Assembly: GCF_002288925.2 (NCBI RefSeq)
Contig: NW_022098076.1
Coordinates: 90,427,933 to 90,491,932, forward strand
Direction of reading: 5' to 3'
Length of the DNA stretch: 64,000 bases
Source of the DNA: Delphinapterus leucas
Lineage: Eukaryota > Chordata > Mammalia > Artiodactyla > Monodontidae
Shown: piece after piece, positions 1 through 11,560 of the stretch
Layout: the number at the start of each line of letters is the position of its first letter
Numbering within the stretch: the first letter of the stretch is position 1
Notes under the pieces: model-generated
Seen by the model: the letters and a program-made list of their open reading frames with translations, nothing else
What the model was told of the DNA's origin: nothing
Database searches by the model: none
Position numbers and translations under genes: made by a program

Positions 1-310
1 CCCCAAAACTGTCAAGGTCACCGTCAAGAGATCCTAAGAAGACATATAAGTAAATGAAATATGATATCCTACAGGGGATCCTGGAAGAGAAAAAGGTAAA
101 AACTAAGGAAATCTGAATAAAGTATGTACCTTAGTTAATAGCAAAGTATGTATAAATATTGGTTCATTAATTTTAGCAAATGTGCCATTCTAATGTAAAA
201 TGTTAATAATAGGGGAAACTGGGTGTGGGGTCTATGGAAACTCTCTGTACTATCATAATTTTTTGATAAATCTACACTACCTTAAAATTAAAAGTTTATT
301 TTTTTAAAGT
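1..310 (+). repeat. Ancient mammalian repeat, L1M-like 3' terminal region
   Basis: The segment resembles a widespread old mammalian repeat whose 3' part reads GGGGAAACTGGGTGTGGGG, then ACTCTCTGTACTATC, then an A/T-rich end. A related 3' end occurs at 4600-4800. I infer an old L1-type 3' region, but the exact family is uncertain and the left boundary lies outside the window. There is no coding potential. Confidence 0.45.
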
Positions 311-315
311 CTGGA

Positions 316-1945
316 AAAAATAAATTTAAAAAGAATGAGGAAGAGCTCTATGAACTGATATGGAAGGATTTCTGGCAGACATTAAAATGGGAGGGGGGGA
401 AGTATTTACAGGGAAATTTACAGCACTAAACACCCGTATTAGAAAAGACGAAAGTTCTCAAATCAGTGACCTTAGCTTCCACCTTAAGAAACTAAAAATA
501 CGAAACAGAAAAAAAATTAGAGAAAATCAATGAAACCAAAGCTGGTTCTTTGAGAATATCAATAAAATTGGCAAACCTCTGGGTAGATTTCTCAGGAAAA
601 AAGAAAAGAAAAAAACACAACTTATCAATGCTAGTTATGACTGAGGTGGCACCACTACAGATTCTACAGAAATAAAAAGCATGATAATGAAATAACATGA
701 ACTTTATGCCTATAAAATCGACAACTTAGGTGAAATGGGAAAATTCCTCGAAAGACACAGACTGTTGAAGTTCACTCAAGAAGAAAGAAATAACCTGAAT
801 AATCCTATACCCATTAAAGACATTGAATTTGTATTTTAAAATCTTCCCACAAAGAAAATCTCCAGCCTTGATGACTTTACTGGTAAAATCTACCAAATAT
901 TGTACTTAAGGAAGAAATCACATTAATCCTGAACAAACTCTTCCAGAAAATTGACAAGGAGAGAACACTTTTGAACTCTTCCTATGAAGCAAGTGTTACT
1001 CCACTACCAAAATCTAAGACATTGGAAGACAAGATAACTATATAACAGTATCCCTCATAAACATAAATGCAAAAATTCAAAACAAAATTTTATCAAATAG
1101 AAGCCAAAAACACATAAAAAGTATAATACGTTATGATCAATACACTTCCTGACAAAGCAAGGTTAAGTTAAAATTTAAAAATTTATCCATATATTTGCCA
1201 TAGTAACAGATTAAAAAAGAAAATCCACTTTATCATTTCAATAGACACTGAAAAATCCAACTCATAGCAAACCAGGACTAGAAGGGTACTTTCTCAATCT
1301 GATAAAGAGCATCTATGAAAAGCCAATGCTAATATAATACTAAGTGGTAAAACCGCATGTCTTCCTTCTAAGATCAGGAAAAAGACAGGGATGTGTACTC
1401 TCACCACTCCTATTTCTTGAGGTTCCTAGGGAATCTACAGAGAAGCAACTAATAAGCCACTGAGCAAAACTAATAAGTGATTTAGCAAAGTATCAGGGTA
1501 CAAGAACAATATACCAGAAAATCTGTATATACTAGAACAAAATAATCTGAAATTTAAATTTTAAATTATCAGTTTACAGTAACATCAAAAATATGAACAC
1601 TTCAGTAAATTAGTCAAAAGAAGTAACAACACCTGAATACACTAAACTACAAATATTGCTAAGAATTAAAGAAAACCTAAATAAATGAAGACCTACTCCT
1701 CATTTATGGATGGATTCATGGATTTATGACTCGATACTGTTAAGATAACAATTTCCCTTCAATTATTCTATAGTTTCAGTGCAATCCCAATCAAAATCCT
1801 AGGAGAAATTTTAGTAGAAATTGTCAAGCTTATTCTAAAATTCTAATGGAAATGAAAAGGACCTAGAATACCCAAAACAACTATGAAAAAGAACAATGTT
1901 GGAGGACTAACACTTCCTGATTTCAAGACTTACTATATGGAACAT
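316..1945 (+). mobile_element. Decayed LINE-1 ORF2 remnant, pre-RT and RT region
   Basis: Conceptual translation, with many stops and frameshifts, follows L1 ORF2 from just upstream of the reverse transcriptase through most of the RT. The GCACTAAACACC segment near 422 corresponds to the ALN-type motif before the RT. The region ending at about 1930 corresponds to the LPDF-type motif near the RT end. The first 80 bases look like a separate small L1M piece. No frame longer than a few dozen codons survives, so the copy is old and inactive. At about 1945 the sequence jumps to a much later part of ORF2, so roughly 0.7 kb is missing or two copies are joined. Confidence 0.8.
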
Positions 1946-2191
1946 TTGTATGCTGCTGATGGAAATGTAAATTGGTGCAGCCACCGTGGAAAACAGTAAG
2001 GCGTTTCCTTAAAAAACTAAAAATAGAACTACCGTATGATCCAGAAATTCCACTCCTGGGTAGATAGGTAAAGAAAACAAAAACACTAATTTGAAAAGAT
2101 ACATGCACCCCAATGTTCATAGCAGCATTTACTGTAGCCAAGATATGGAAGCAACCTAAGTGCCATCAATGGATGAATAAAGAAGATGTGG

Positions 2192-2216
2192 TATATATAT
2201 ATATATATATATATAT
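2192..2216. repeat. (TA)n microsatellite inside L1
   Basis: About twelve TA units occur where the L1 sequence has a short ATATATA seed. This is a local slippage expansion inside the element. Confidence 0.9.
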
Positions 2217-2516
2217 TAGAATATTATTACTCAGCCATAAAAAAGAATGAAAATTTGCTATTTGCAACAACTTGCGTGGACCTGGAGGGTATTATGCTTA
2301 CTGAAATAAATCAGACAAAAAAAGACGAATACTGTATGATATCACTTATATGTGGAATCCAAAAAATACAACAAACTAGTAAAATAACAAAAAAGAAGCA
2401 GACTCACAGATATAGAGAACAAACTAGTGGCTACCTGTGGGAGAAGAAAGTGGGGAAGGGTGAGATAGGAGTAGGGGATTAAAAGGAACAAACTACTATG
2501 TATAAAATAAATAAGC

Positions 2517-2538
2517 TACAGGGAATATATTCCCTGTA
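2517..2538. other. 22-bp perfect palindrome
   Basis: The half-site TACAGGGAATA is followed directly by its exact reverse complement. It lies in the L1 3' UTR, and a third GGGAATATA copy follows at about 2547. It probably arose by mutation of the L1 sequence rather than as a binding site. Confidence 0.85.
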
Positions 2539-3445
2539 CAACACAGGGAATATAGCCGATATTTTATAACTTCAAATGGGAGTAAAATCTATAAAAATTT
2601 TGAATCACTATGTTGTGCACCTGAAAATAATATAACATTGTAAATCAACTACAAACAAAGACAGAGAGACAGAGATTAGACAAGGTGGGAGGGCTCTTGC
2701 TCACAGGAAAGTGCTGAGACCCAGCTGGTAGCTGTGGAGAGAGCTGGACTGAAAAGCCATCATTTTGCAATCATCATGTAAAGATTGGATCCAACAAAAA
2801 TCAACAATGGATGGGCAAGCTTTTGATGAGAAACAGCGTATTTTTGGGGATATTGACAAACTGATTCTAAAGTTTATATAGAAATTCAAAAGACTCAGAA
2901 CAACAAACATAACACTGAAAGAGAACAAAGTTGGAGGACTGATGCCTTTTGACTGCAAAATTTACTGTAAAGCTACAGTTATCCAGAAAGTGTGGTATTG
3001 GTGAAAAATAGACAAATAGATCAATAGAACAGAATAGGGAACCCAGAAATAGACCCACATAAACATTATCAACTGATCTGACAAAGGAGCAAAGGCAATT
3101 CATTGGAGCAAAGACAGTCTTTTCAACAAATGCTGCAGGAACAACTGAGCATCATATGCAAAAGAATGAATCTAGACGCAGACCTTGCACCAAAATGGAT
3201 CATAGACCTAAATTTAAAATGCAAAACTATCAAACGTCTAGAAGACGACATAGGAGGAAATCTAAGCGACCATGGGTTTGCAGAACAACACCAAACACAT
3301 GATCCATGAAAAAACTGTTAATGGACTTCATTAAAATTAAAAGCTTCTGCTCTGTGAAAGACTGTTAAGAGAACGAAAATACAAGCCACAGCCTTGCAGA
3401 AAATCTTTGCAAAACACATGTCTGATAAAGGACTGGTATCCAAAA

Positions 3446-3460
3446 CATATATATATATAT

Positions 3461-3505
<45 letters not shown>
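3446..3505. repeat. (AT)n microsatellite inside L1
   Basis: Two AT runs are separated by a CC interruption near 3461. The longer has about 21 TA units. The run sits at the L1 position where the usual sequence already holds a short ATATA stretch. Confidence 0.92.
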
Positions 3506-3507
<2 letters not shown>

Positions 3508-4384
3508 AAAGAACTTTTAAAACTTAACAATAAGGGGGAAAAAAACAATTTAAAAATGGGCAAAAGAGCTCAACAGATAACTCACCAAAAAGATAAATAG
3601 ATATCAAATAAGCACATGAAATTATGCTAAACATCATATGTCATTAGGAAATTGCAAATTTAAACAAACAATGAGATACCACTACATACTTATTAGAATG
3701 ACTACAATCCAAAAACCTGACAACACCAAATGTGGGTGAGGATGGGGAGCAACAGGAACTCTCATTCACTGCTGCTGGGAATGCAAAACGGTACAACCAC
3801 TTTGGAAGGCAGTTTGGTGGTTCGTAATAAAACTAAACTAAATATTTTTTTTAGTTTATAAAACTAAATAAAAACTTAAATATTTTTACCATATGATTCA
3901 GCAATTGCTCGAATCCTTGGTACTTATTCAAAGGAGTTGAAAACTCATGCCCACACAAAAACCTACACATGGATGTCTATAACAGTTTTATTCCTAATTG
4001 CCAAAACTTGGCCAAATGTCCTTTTAATAGGTTAACAGATAAATTAACTGTAGTCCATCCAGACGATGGAATATTATTAAGCAATAAAAAGAAACGTACT
4101 AACAAGTCACAGAAAGAGATGAAGGAACCTTCAATACACATTTCTTAGTAAAGGAAGGCAGTCCGAAAAATCTACATATTGTATGATTCCAAATATATGA
4201 CATTCTGGAACAGGCAAAACTACAGAGACAGTAAAAAAAAATCAGAAGGTGCCAGGGGTACCGGGGGGAAGCATAGGGTATCTGGGGGCAGCAGAGCTAT
4301 CTGAATGATACTGTATCAGTGGACACATGACATTATGCATTTGTCAAAACCCATACAATTGTACAACACAAAAAGTAAGCCTTA

Positions 4385-4590
4385 GGGCTTCCCTGGTGGC
4401 GCAGTGGTTGGGAGTCCGCCTGCCGTTGCAGGGGACACGGGTTCGTGTCCCAGTCCGGGAAGATCCCACACGCCGCGGAGCGGCTGGGCCTGTGAGCCGT
4501 GGCCGCTGAGCCTGCGCGTCCGGAACCTGTGCTCCACAACGGGAGAGGCCACAGCAGTGAGAGGCCCGCGTACCGCAAACAAAAAAAAAG
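4385..4590 (+). mobile_element. CHR-2-type tRNA-derived SINE
   Basis: The copy starts with GGGCTTCCCTGGTGGCGCAG, has a tRNA-like head with A-box and B-box regions, and ends in TACCGC followed by an A-rich tail. The target-site duplication GTAAGCCTTA is at 4375-4384 and 4591-4600. It interrupts the 3' UTR of an old L1. Short open frames over this SINE on both strands recur at every copy and are not genes. Confidence 0.95.
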
Positions 4591-5056
4591 GTAAGCCTTA
4601 ATGCAAACTATGGACATTAATTAATAATTGTGTATCAATAGTGATTCATTAATTGTAACAAAAATACACACTAATGCAAGATGTTACTTAATAGAGGAAA
4701 CTCCGAGGGGGAGAAGGAGGATGTGGGATCTCTCCACACATCTGTTTGATTTTTATGTAAATCTAAATTTGTTCTAAAGTATGAAATCTATTAATTTTTT
4801 AAAGATTTTGAAAATCAGTCAGGCTCACAGTAGGTAATCTGTGCAGTCATAATGTCAATTTATTAATTTACAATGATGGTGAGTTATTAAATTGAACAAT
4901 ATAATGAATCATGTAAAAAATATCAGAGCATTTTCTCTCTCTAGGCGGACCTGCATAATAAATGAATGAGAAAGCAGGTTGGCAGGCAGGCAGGGAGGGA
5001 GTGTGGGAGGCGGGGTAGTACCTGGAAAAACCTGGGGCCTGTCCTCTCACACTCTT

Positions 5057-5307
5057 TTTTTTTTAACGTCTTTATTGGAGTATAACAAAGTGAATCAGCT
5101 AACATATGTTCCCATCTCTCTTGCCTCTTGCGTCTCCCTCCCTCCCACCGTCCCTATCCCACCCCTCTAGGTGGTAACAAAGCACCGAGCTGATCTCCCT
5201 GTGCTATGTGGCTGCTTCCCACTAGCTATCTATTTCACGTTTGGTAGTGTATATATGTCCATGCCACTCTCTCACTTTGTCACAGCTTACCATTCCCCCT
5301 CCCCATA
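5057..5307 (-). mobile_element. 5'-truncated LINE-1 3' end
   Basis: On the minus strand this is the cetartiodactyl L1 3' UTR with its poly-A (T8 at the left edge). A 14-bp target duplication, CCTCTCACACTCTT at 5043-5056 and CCTCTCATACTCTT at 5308-5321, differs at one base. About 30 bases near the 3' end are missing compared with sister copies at 17240-17300 and 25560-25640. It is a dead, short insertion of moderate age. Confidence 0.9.
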
Positions 5308-5570
5308 CCTCTCATACTCTTGACAAACCACGCCCAGGCCAGTCTGTGGTCGTTCAGCCCGGAAGCTACTCCACAAAATAAAACCAACCAAAATGTTCCT
5401 GGGGTCTTCATGGACCTCTGTGAAAAGCCCAAGGGCCCTAAAGAACCACCCTAGAAAGTGGGCATGAGCCAGAGGCAAGACTTTCCCTAACTGGGGGTTT
5501 TCCTGTCCTTGAAGTCCATAGACCCTGAAGTTCACTGACACCAAGAACACGTTTTCAAAATTCATTGCAC

Positions 5571-5597
5571 GGAAAAAAAAAAAAAAAAAAAAAAAAA
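5571..5597 (+). mobile_element. Bare poly-A insert with target duplication
   Basis: GG plus 25 A residues sits between two copies of AAAATTCATTGCAC (5557-5570 and 5594-5607). A third copy, AAAAGTTCATTGCA, lies at 5807-5820 after the next SINE. It looks like a retrotransposition event that copied almost nothing but the tail, or a SINE that lost its body. It abuts the CHR-2 copy at 5608. Confidence 0.6.
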
Positions 5598-5607
5598 TTC
5601 ATTGCAC

Positions 5608-5810
5608 GGGGCTTCCCTGGTGGCGCAGTGGTTGGGAGTCCACCTGCCAATGCAGGGGACACGGGTTCGTGCCCCGGTCCGCGGAGATCCCACGTGCCAC
5701 GGAGCGGCTGGGCCCGTGAGCCATGGCTGCTGAGCCTGCGCGTCCAGAGCCTGTGCTCCGCAACGGGAGAGGCCACAACAGTGAGAGGCCCGCGTACCGC
5801 AAAAAAAAAA
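5608..5810 (+). mobile_element. CHR-2-type SINE
   Basis: Full-length CHR-2 copy beginning GGGCTTCCCTGGTGGCGCAG and ending TACCGC with ten A residues. It is flanked by TTCATTGCA target copies at 5598-5606 and 5812-5820. The same target word also precedes the poly-A insert on its left. Confidence 0.95.
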
Positions 5811-6134
5811 GTTCATTGCAAAGTGTGTGCCTGCGTGGTGTGCCTTTGTCTGGAAAGAGTGCCTACAGCTCCCTTTAGATTTTCACAGGGGTTCTTAAAC
5901 ACCCCCACATCTGCCTCTGCTTCACTCTTGGACTTGTAGACATGGACCCAGTTCCTTACAGACCTCTTGTGTAACGAAAAGCACCCATAGAGCATGCATG
6001 GATAAGCAAGAGCGTTCAATGCAAACACAGGAAAGGATCACAGTCACTCCTGAGTCTTTTTCTACATGCAAGAAAGAAACATGGGACTACTTAAAAAATT
6101 CTTTAGAAAAGAAAGCGTAGTGGGTTTTTCTCCA

Positions 6135-6325
6135 GATATTTATTTATTTATTCACCTGGCTGCCCCAGGTCCTAGTTGCGGCACGTGGGATCCTCGTTGC
6201 AGCATGCGGGATCTTTTTTTTTTTCAGTTGCAGCAGGCGGGATCCAGTTCCCCGACCAGGGATTGAACCCGGGCCCCTGCATTGGGAGCGTGGAGTCTTA
6301 ACCACTGGACCACCAGGGAAGTCCC
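6135..6325 (-). mobile_element. Older tRNA-derived SINE of the CHR/Bov-tA group
   Basis: The right end reads ACCAGGGAAGTCCC, the complement of the shared SINE head. A TTTA-rich tail is at the left. It is more diverged than the CHR-2 copies and has a T-rich interruption near 6212-6222. No clear target duplication was seen. Confidence 0.85.
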
Positions 6326-7165
6326 CAAAGTGTGGATTTTTGTGGATGTCTCTGCCGTGAAGTGCCAGTCATTATACAACGCTCATAATTCCACGTGCGT
6401 GCAACTTTTACCACATACACATTCAACACTGACACCTTTTTCTAGAACCAAAATTTGGCGTTCTGAACTCACTTTTTTTTTTTTGCCCTTTTTTATTCCT
6501 GCTAAGGATGAAAACTTTTGAGATGACATTTATGATGTTGATATCAAGTTATTTTTAGAAATTGGGTTACAGGTTTTTTTTATCTGGGATGTTTCATGAA
6601 AATTGTAGTGTTTTCATCTCTAAAAGATCTTTGGGAAGCCACCTTTTTCTGAGGAATGTATACATTTCAGAAAAGGGATGAATCATTTTCTAGACAGAAA
6701 TATCCTTGGGATAAAGCCATGGCAAAGAATTGTCTAGACACTGTGAGCCTCTTTTCTTTTGCTCAGAGATCTCTAAGTGTCTAGCTGGCTTTATTCTTCA
6801 GCTTTGCTGACAAACATTGCTTTGCTGCTTCTCTGCACGCTTGCCGTGTGGAGGGGGCTCTCTTCCTTAGGTGAACATGTGCCAAGCATGACTGATCAAC
6901 AGAGTCTTAGCAGGATTTACTCCTGATTGAATTTTGCATTGGTTCCTAGAACTCCAGCATGATAACAAGGGTATGTGTTTTGCATACTTACTTGTACAGC
7001 CAATGATTAACCCAATTTTGTAAAATAAAAAATGCTTGTTAGAATCAGGGCTGGGACTCTCACTTTTAACCTGGAAGGGATCTGATAATTTCCCCCAACA
7101 TATCCAGGGAATTCAGGGTTTAGATGCTCTTGGTCAAAGATGGGCTAAGCCCCTCTATTTGTTAT
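6326..7165. other. Single-copy sequence, no feature recognised
   Basis: AT-rich sequence with short T runs (6470-6495). I see no open frame with recognisable homology, no splice-flanked exon and no repeat that I can name. Confidence 0.5.
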
Positions 7166-7560
7166 CCGTACGGTGTAACAAATTTTCATAAATTTAGCAG
7201 CTCAAAACAACATATATTTATTATCTCAGAGCATCTCTGGGCCAGGAGTCTGGGCACAGCTTAGCTGGGTCCTCTGATCAGGGTCTTACAAGGCTGCAGT
7301 CAAGGTGTTGGCCAAGACTGGGGTCTCGTCTGAAGGCTCGACTGGAGAAGGATTCCCTTCCATGCTCACATAGTTGCTGTCAGGAATTAGTTCCTTGCAG
7401 GTTGTTGGACTGAGGGTCTCAGTATCTTGGTGACTGTTGGATAGAGGTAGCCCTGAGATCCTCACCACATAGGTCTCTCCTTTGGATCTTCGTCAAAGCC
7501 AGCAAGGAAGAGTATAATAGGGTAAGTCTGTTAGCAAGACAGAAGTTACAGTCTCTTGTA
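7166..7560 (-). repeat. Old LTR-like relic, probably ERVL/MaLR group
   Basis: Words such as AGCTCAAAACAACATATATT, GGCTCGACTGGAGAAGGATT and GTTGTTGGACTGAGGGTCTC match a common mammalian LTR-like repeat. A shorter piece of the same family is at 61735-61885. The family name is uncertain. Orientation is inferred from the usual antisense form of this sequence. Confidence 0.5.
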
Positions 7561-10500
7561 AGCTAATCAGCTAATCACAAAAGTGACACCCCAACCTTTT
7601 AGCCATATTCTATTGGTCATCTGTAAGTCATTAGGTCCAGCCCACACTCAAGGGCATGGAATTAAACAAGGGTGTGAATATGAGGAGGTAGAAATCACCA
7701 TGGGTCATCGGAATCACAGCCACCAAAACTGTATCTATTTACAAAGAACCTGTAAGTTTCCAAGATCTTAAAACTTGCCCTTTGGACTAGGATGGTTCTG
7801 TGCAAGACAAGGATGCAAGAAAGAGCAATGAGAGCTGTGGCAGCCATAGAAATAAGCTGCTAAGATCTCCAGTCACAGGGAGAGTATTTGACTGAAGGCC
7901 CCAGATGGATCCACCATCATGTCCCCAAAGAGGCCACACTGGCTGCAAGCTGCTCCCAGTCAAGGCCTGAGCACTGGGGGAAGGTATTAGCTCAAGCCAT
8001 ACCTGGGCAGATATTCAACTCTTTACAGCTGGTGAGTTTGGGCTCAAATACTCCCCATCAGCCTGGCCAAACCGTTCTTGGAATGGCCCTGCAATCTGAG
8101 ACTCTTCCCACCCTACCCTCCTTCCTTCCTTCTCTCCTTCCAGGGGTCAGATCTTCATAATGGCCCACAGAGTCTCCCTGCTTCCTCCTGACCCCTTCAC
8201 AAGCGTTTCCCCACGATGAATCCTTTGCACGTCTAATCCTACCTTGGCATTTGCCTCTTGGAGGATCCCATCTACACAAGAATATGAGAGGGAGAGAAAG
8301 ATGAGTTTTAATATTTAGGGCCAGATCATTTAAGGCTTGATGCAATCTTATCTGGGCATAGTGCTGAGAGAAGACAAATTTGCCTACCCACCTGGTCTAG
8401 AAGATTCCCTGCAATCTAAGGAAATCCACAGGGACCCATGACAGCAGAGGCTGGAGCAGTGGTCACAGCCCAGAACATGACTCCACTGACAACCTGAATT
8501 TCTGGAGGAAGTGACTCCTGGACTTTGCCTTCATTGACCACAGCAAGGGGTTCCAGGAAGAGCCGAGGGGCTGGCATTCCTCTCTGTGGGGTGATGTGCA
8601 CATGTTTCCTGGCTAGCCAAGGTGGGAAGGACAAGGACTTTACCCTGGGCTCCAACACTTTTTGGTATCAGAGCCATCTTGCCTCAGGACCCTTTCCAGT
8701 CTCTTGAGCTCCCTTGTCCCCCTGTCAACATAGTCTTGACCAGAGGGCACCCGATGGAGCCCTATCCTCCTCACTCTGTGGCAACCATGGGTGTCTCTCC
8801 GTCCCAGGTGCAATGACTCCATTCCAGACTCAGTCATCTTCAAGTGCATGACCTCCAAGGGACATGAAGAGATATAGGGCCCGTCTGGGATAACTGGCAT
8901 CCCGGCCAGGAGTCAGGGAGGACTCGAATCCCTGTTCCATTGATGCAGGTCCAGAAGCACTAGACCTGACCTCAGGATGAAAGATTCCTTTCTTAGCCAC
9001 ACCAGGGACAGGAGAGCCTTGGCATGGGATTAGGGGTTTCACTATAAGGGGGACTTTGTACCCCAAGCTTGTGCAAACTGGACATACCGGTTACAGTGGC
9101 ATTCTTTGCCTTTTGCCTAGTAGATAGACCTCTAGGTTGAACAACAGAGCTCATTCTCTTATTCGTATTTATCTCTGACCACATGCTGGGAGGGCAAAGG
9201 GCCAGAGTTCTTCCGTGCCTAGCCACTGTCCCAAAGAAGGGCAGTTTGGGCGCTGGGGTAGAGGTACATGGGTTATACACTCTGGTTCCAACCTCTAGCT
9301 CTCAGCTTTAATCCAAACCAGGGCTTTCAGATCAAGTGTCTCAGATGCCTAACTGGACCTCTTTTCATAATTCTACTGTTAAAAGTAATTTTTTCATCCC
9401 AATCCAGAATTGAAATAAATAAGAAGTCCTAATAAATTCCATGTTTAAACAAACTGAAAAATAAATTATTTCCATTTATTACAAAACCACAGGGGGAAGA
9501 AAAACCCTTTTAAAAATTTTGAATAACTTGACTAATGGGGTGTCAGCTCTCTTATTTTGATTTTACTTTTAAGGAACGTAAGTTACCTTATAAAACCTGA
9601 CTAATAATTCTGAACAAATTTACGCAGTCATTCAACAAATATTTGTCAACACTCTGTTCCAGGCTCTGTTCCAGGTACTGAGGATACAGTGATAGGAAAA
9701 GAAAAATGAAAAACAAAACATCCTAGAATCCTAGAATCACAAGAATCACAGGAACAAAGACTTGGTGTGGACTGAATTAGAGAGCTCAAGCGATATTTGG
9801 GGACTTCAAAAAGACTTATTAACATACATTCATATTACCTTAAAAATACTTTTCAGATTGGCAGTAATACATTTTGGATGATGGAAAAGACTTCCAAATA
9901 CGGCGTAGAATAGGAAGGGTCAACTCTGCTGATATTCACATTTCCTGTTAAATATTCGAGGCAAAACTACCCTTCAGTTTTATTTCCAAATGAAACAAGT
10001 AAACCCGAAAATATCAGGATAACGTTAAGGCATTGCTAGCACTGTCTTTTCAGATGTTGCCCACATGGCTTGGGTCACTAAGGTTTGAGTTAGTACCAGT
10101 CACTAACTCAGCAGTTTGCCAGGCTGGTAAAATTTCAGAGAGATGGAGGACACCTCACACATGATGAGGTGGCAGTGACCATGGGTCTGCCCTCCTGCCT
10201 TCCATTCCTGTCCTCTTCTCCCCTGCCTGCCTCTACTATAGAGACTATAGCAGTGCTGCCTTCATGGGCATGGAATCACACAGAGACGTGCCCTCGGAAG
10301 GGGGCCTCGCCTGGGCTTTAATTCTCTGTTGTCATTGAGTTAAAATTCTTAATAATTTTATCTTTGAATTTGTGTTTTATGAGTGCAGTCCACTGAGACA
10401 ATGAAGTGAGCACCACTCACCTCCCTACCTTACCCCCCAAAAGGCTCTCAGCACCTCCTCCTTCCACCCCTACAGACACTCCTGGAGACGTGGGCATGGG

Positions 10501-11239
10501 CACGGGAAGGGTAGCTGGTACATCCTAGGCACTGAGTCGGGGGCAGGGCCCAGGCACTGGGGAGTGTCTGCACTTACTTCCTCAGCCTCCCCTTTCCGAC
10601 ATTAAATAGCAAATAAAAAACACCACAGCAGGTAGAGAGAACACAGGAGAAAGGAAAAGCTTTGCCCTTGCTTTGTGAGCAACAGGGCCCTGCTTTTTCA
10701 TTTGCATGAGATCCTGAATATTAGGTAGCGAGCTCTGGCCATTAGCACCCCAAACTCTATTTCCTTGCACCCTCACCTCTTAGAGGCGCCGGCCCTGGGA
10801 AGCAGATCTGACCCGCACAGCCAGCTTACTGAATGGAGACCCTTGAGAACCAGAAATGTTTGTCTTATTCATTGTTAATTTCCTGGTATAGACCAAAAAG
10901 CAGGTGTTCAGTAACACTTGATAGAATTAACATTAAAGTACATATGTATCCGTGTGCTTGGTAACTGTATCATTCAAATGCCCGCATTATTTTTTTTCTC
11001 TTCCATCTGTCGAGTCATGAGAGTGATGTGCTATCTTCCAGTATAGTTTGATCAGGTCCTCTTTTGAATTGTCATGCACTTTCGATATTAGGTAGCTGTG
11101 TTCAGTACATAAAAGTTTCTATGACAAATGCGTTTGGACTGTATCTTTTCTTAATATAAAAATCCCTTCCTACAGTGGAAAATTAAATATCAGCCTTAAA
11201 AAAGAAGGAAATCCTTGGTGAAAGGGCTCAAAGGCGCAG
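7561..11239. other. Mostly single-copy sequence with a short L2-like piece
   Basis: No gene is supported in these 3.7 kb. Near 9627-9695 a segment (TTCAACAAATATTTGTCAAC, then a CAGGCTCTGTTCCAGGTACTG-like region) resembles the L2 3' end. The frames between 7888 and 9280 are short, overlap on both strands and match nothing I know. The 8400-9300 block could be an old retroviral relic, but I cannot show it. Confidence 0.45.
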
Positions 11240-11560
11240 TCGTGAAGGACGAATATATCTAGAGCCCTCGTGTACAGCATAATGACTAGTTACGAATACA
11301 GTCTCGAATACTGGAAATTTGCTAAGACAGCAGATTTCAGGTGCCCTCATGACACACACTAATGTGATGAGACGATGTGTTCATTACCTTGACCCTAGTA
11401 ATTGTCAATACTCTATGAGTACCAATCACCATGTTGTACACTCTAAACATATACAACTTTTATTAAAAACACAAAATAAAAAGAAGAAAGTCCTGGCATT
11501 CGCAACAACATGGATGAACCCATAATTATGCGCAGTAAAATAAGCCAAACCCTTTTCAAA
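11240..11560 (+). mobile_element. Old LINE-1 3' fragment
   Basis: The 3'-UTR-like words GAAATTTGCTAAGACAGCAG and ATGTTGTACACTCTAAACAT are followed by a segment resembling the L1 region that encodes the ATTWMNP-type stretch. The copy is diverged and has no poly-A or target duplication that I can define. Confidence 0.55.

Larger units (their letters stand above)
1940..2655 (+). mobile_element. LINE-1 3' end, last part of ORF2 and 3' UTR
   Basis: From about 1960 the sequence matches the ORF2 C-terminal region: first the part encoding a [14 protein letters not shown] motif, then a PAIPLLG-type motif, then the CCATCAATGGATGAATAAAG segment. After this comes an L1 3' UTR ending in AACATTGTAAATCAACTAC. 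A short open frame at 2186-2482 lies wholly in this element and is not a gene. The copy is degenerate. It is probably the 3' half of the element at 316-1945, joined by an internal deletion, but independent origin cannot be excluded. Confidence 0.78.
2856..4800 (+). mobile_element. Old LINE-1, RT end to 3' terminus, with SINE insert
   Basis: The sequence follows L1 ORF2 from the end of the RT through the C-terminal region. The 3' UTR contains CATTATGCATTTGTCAAAAC and ends in an A/T-rich tail near 4800. It is broken by stops and by a TA microsatellite at 3446-3505. A CHR-2 SINE interrupts the 3' UTR at 4385-4590, so this L1 is older than that SINE. The 200 bases before it (2656-2855) are unassigned. 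Confidence 0.8.
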
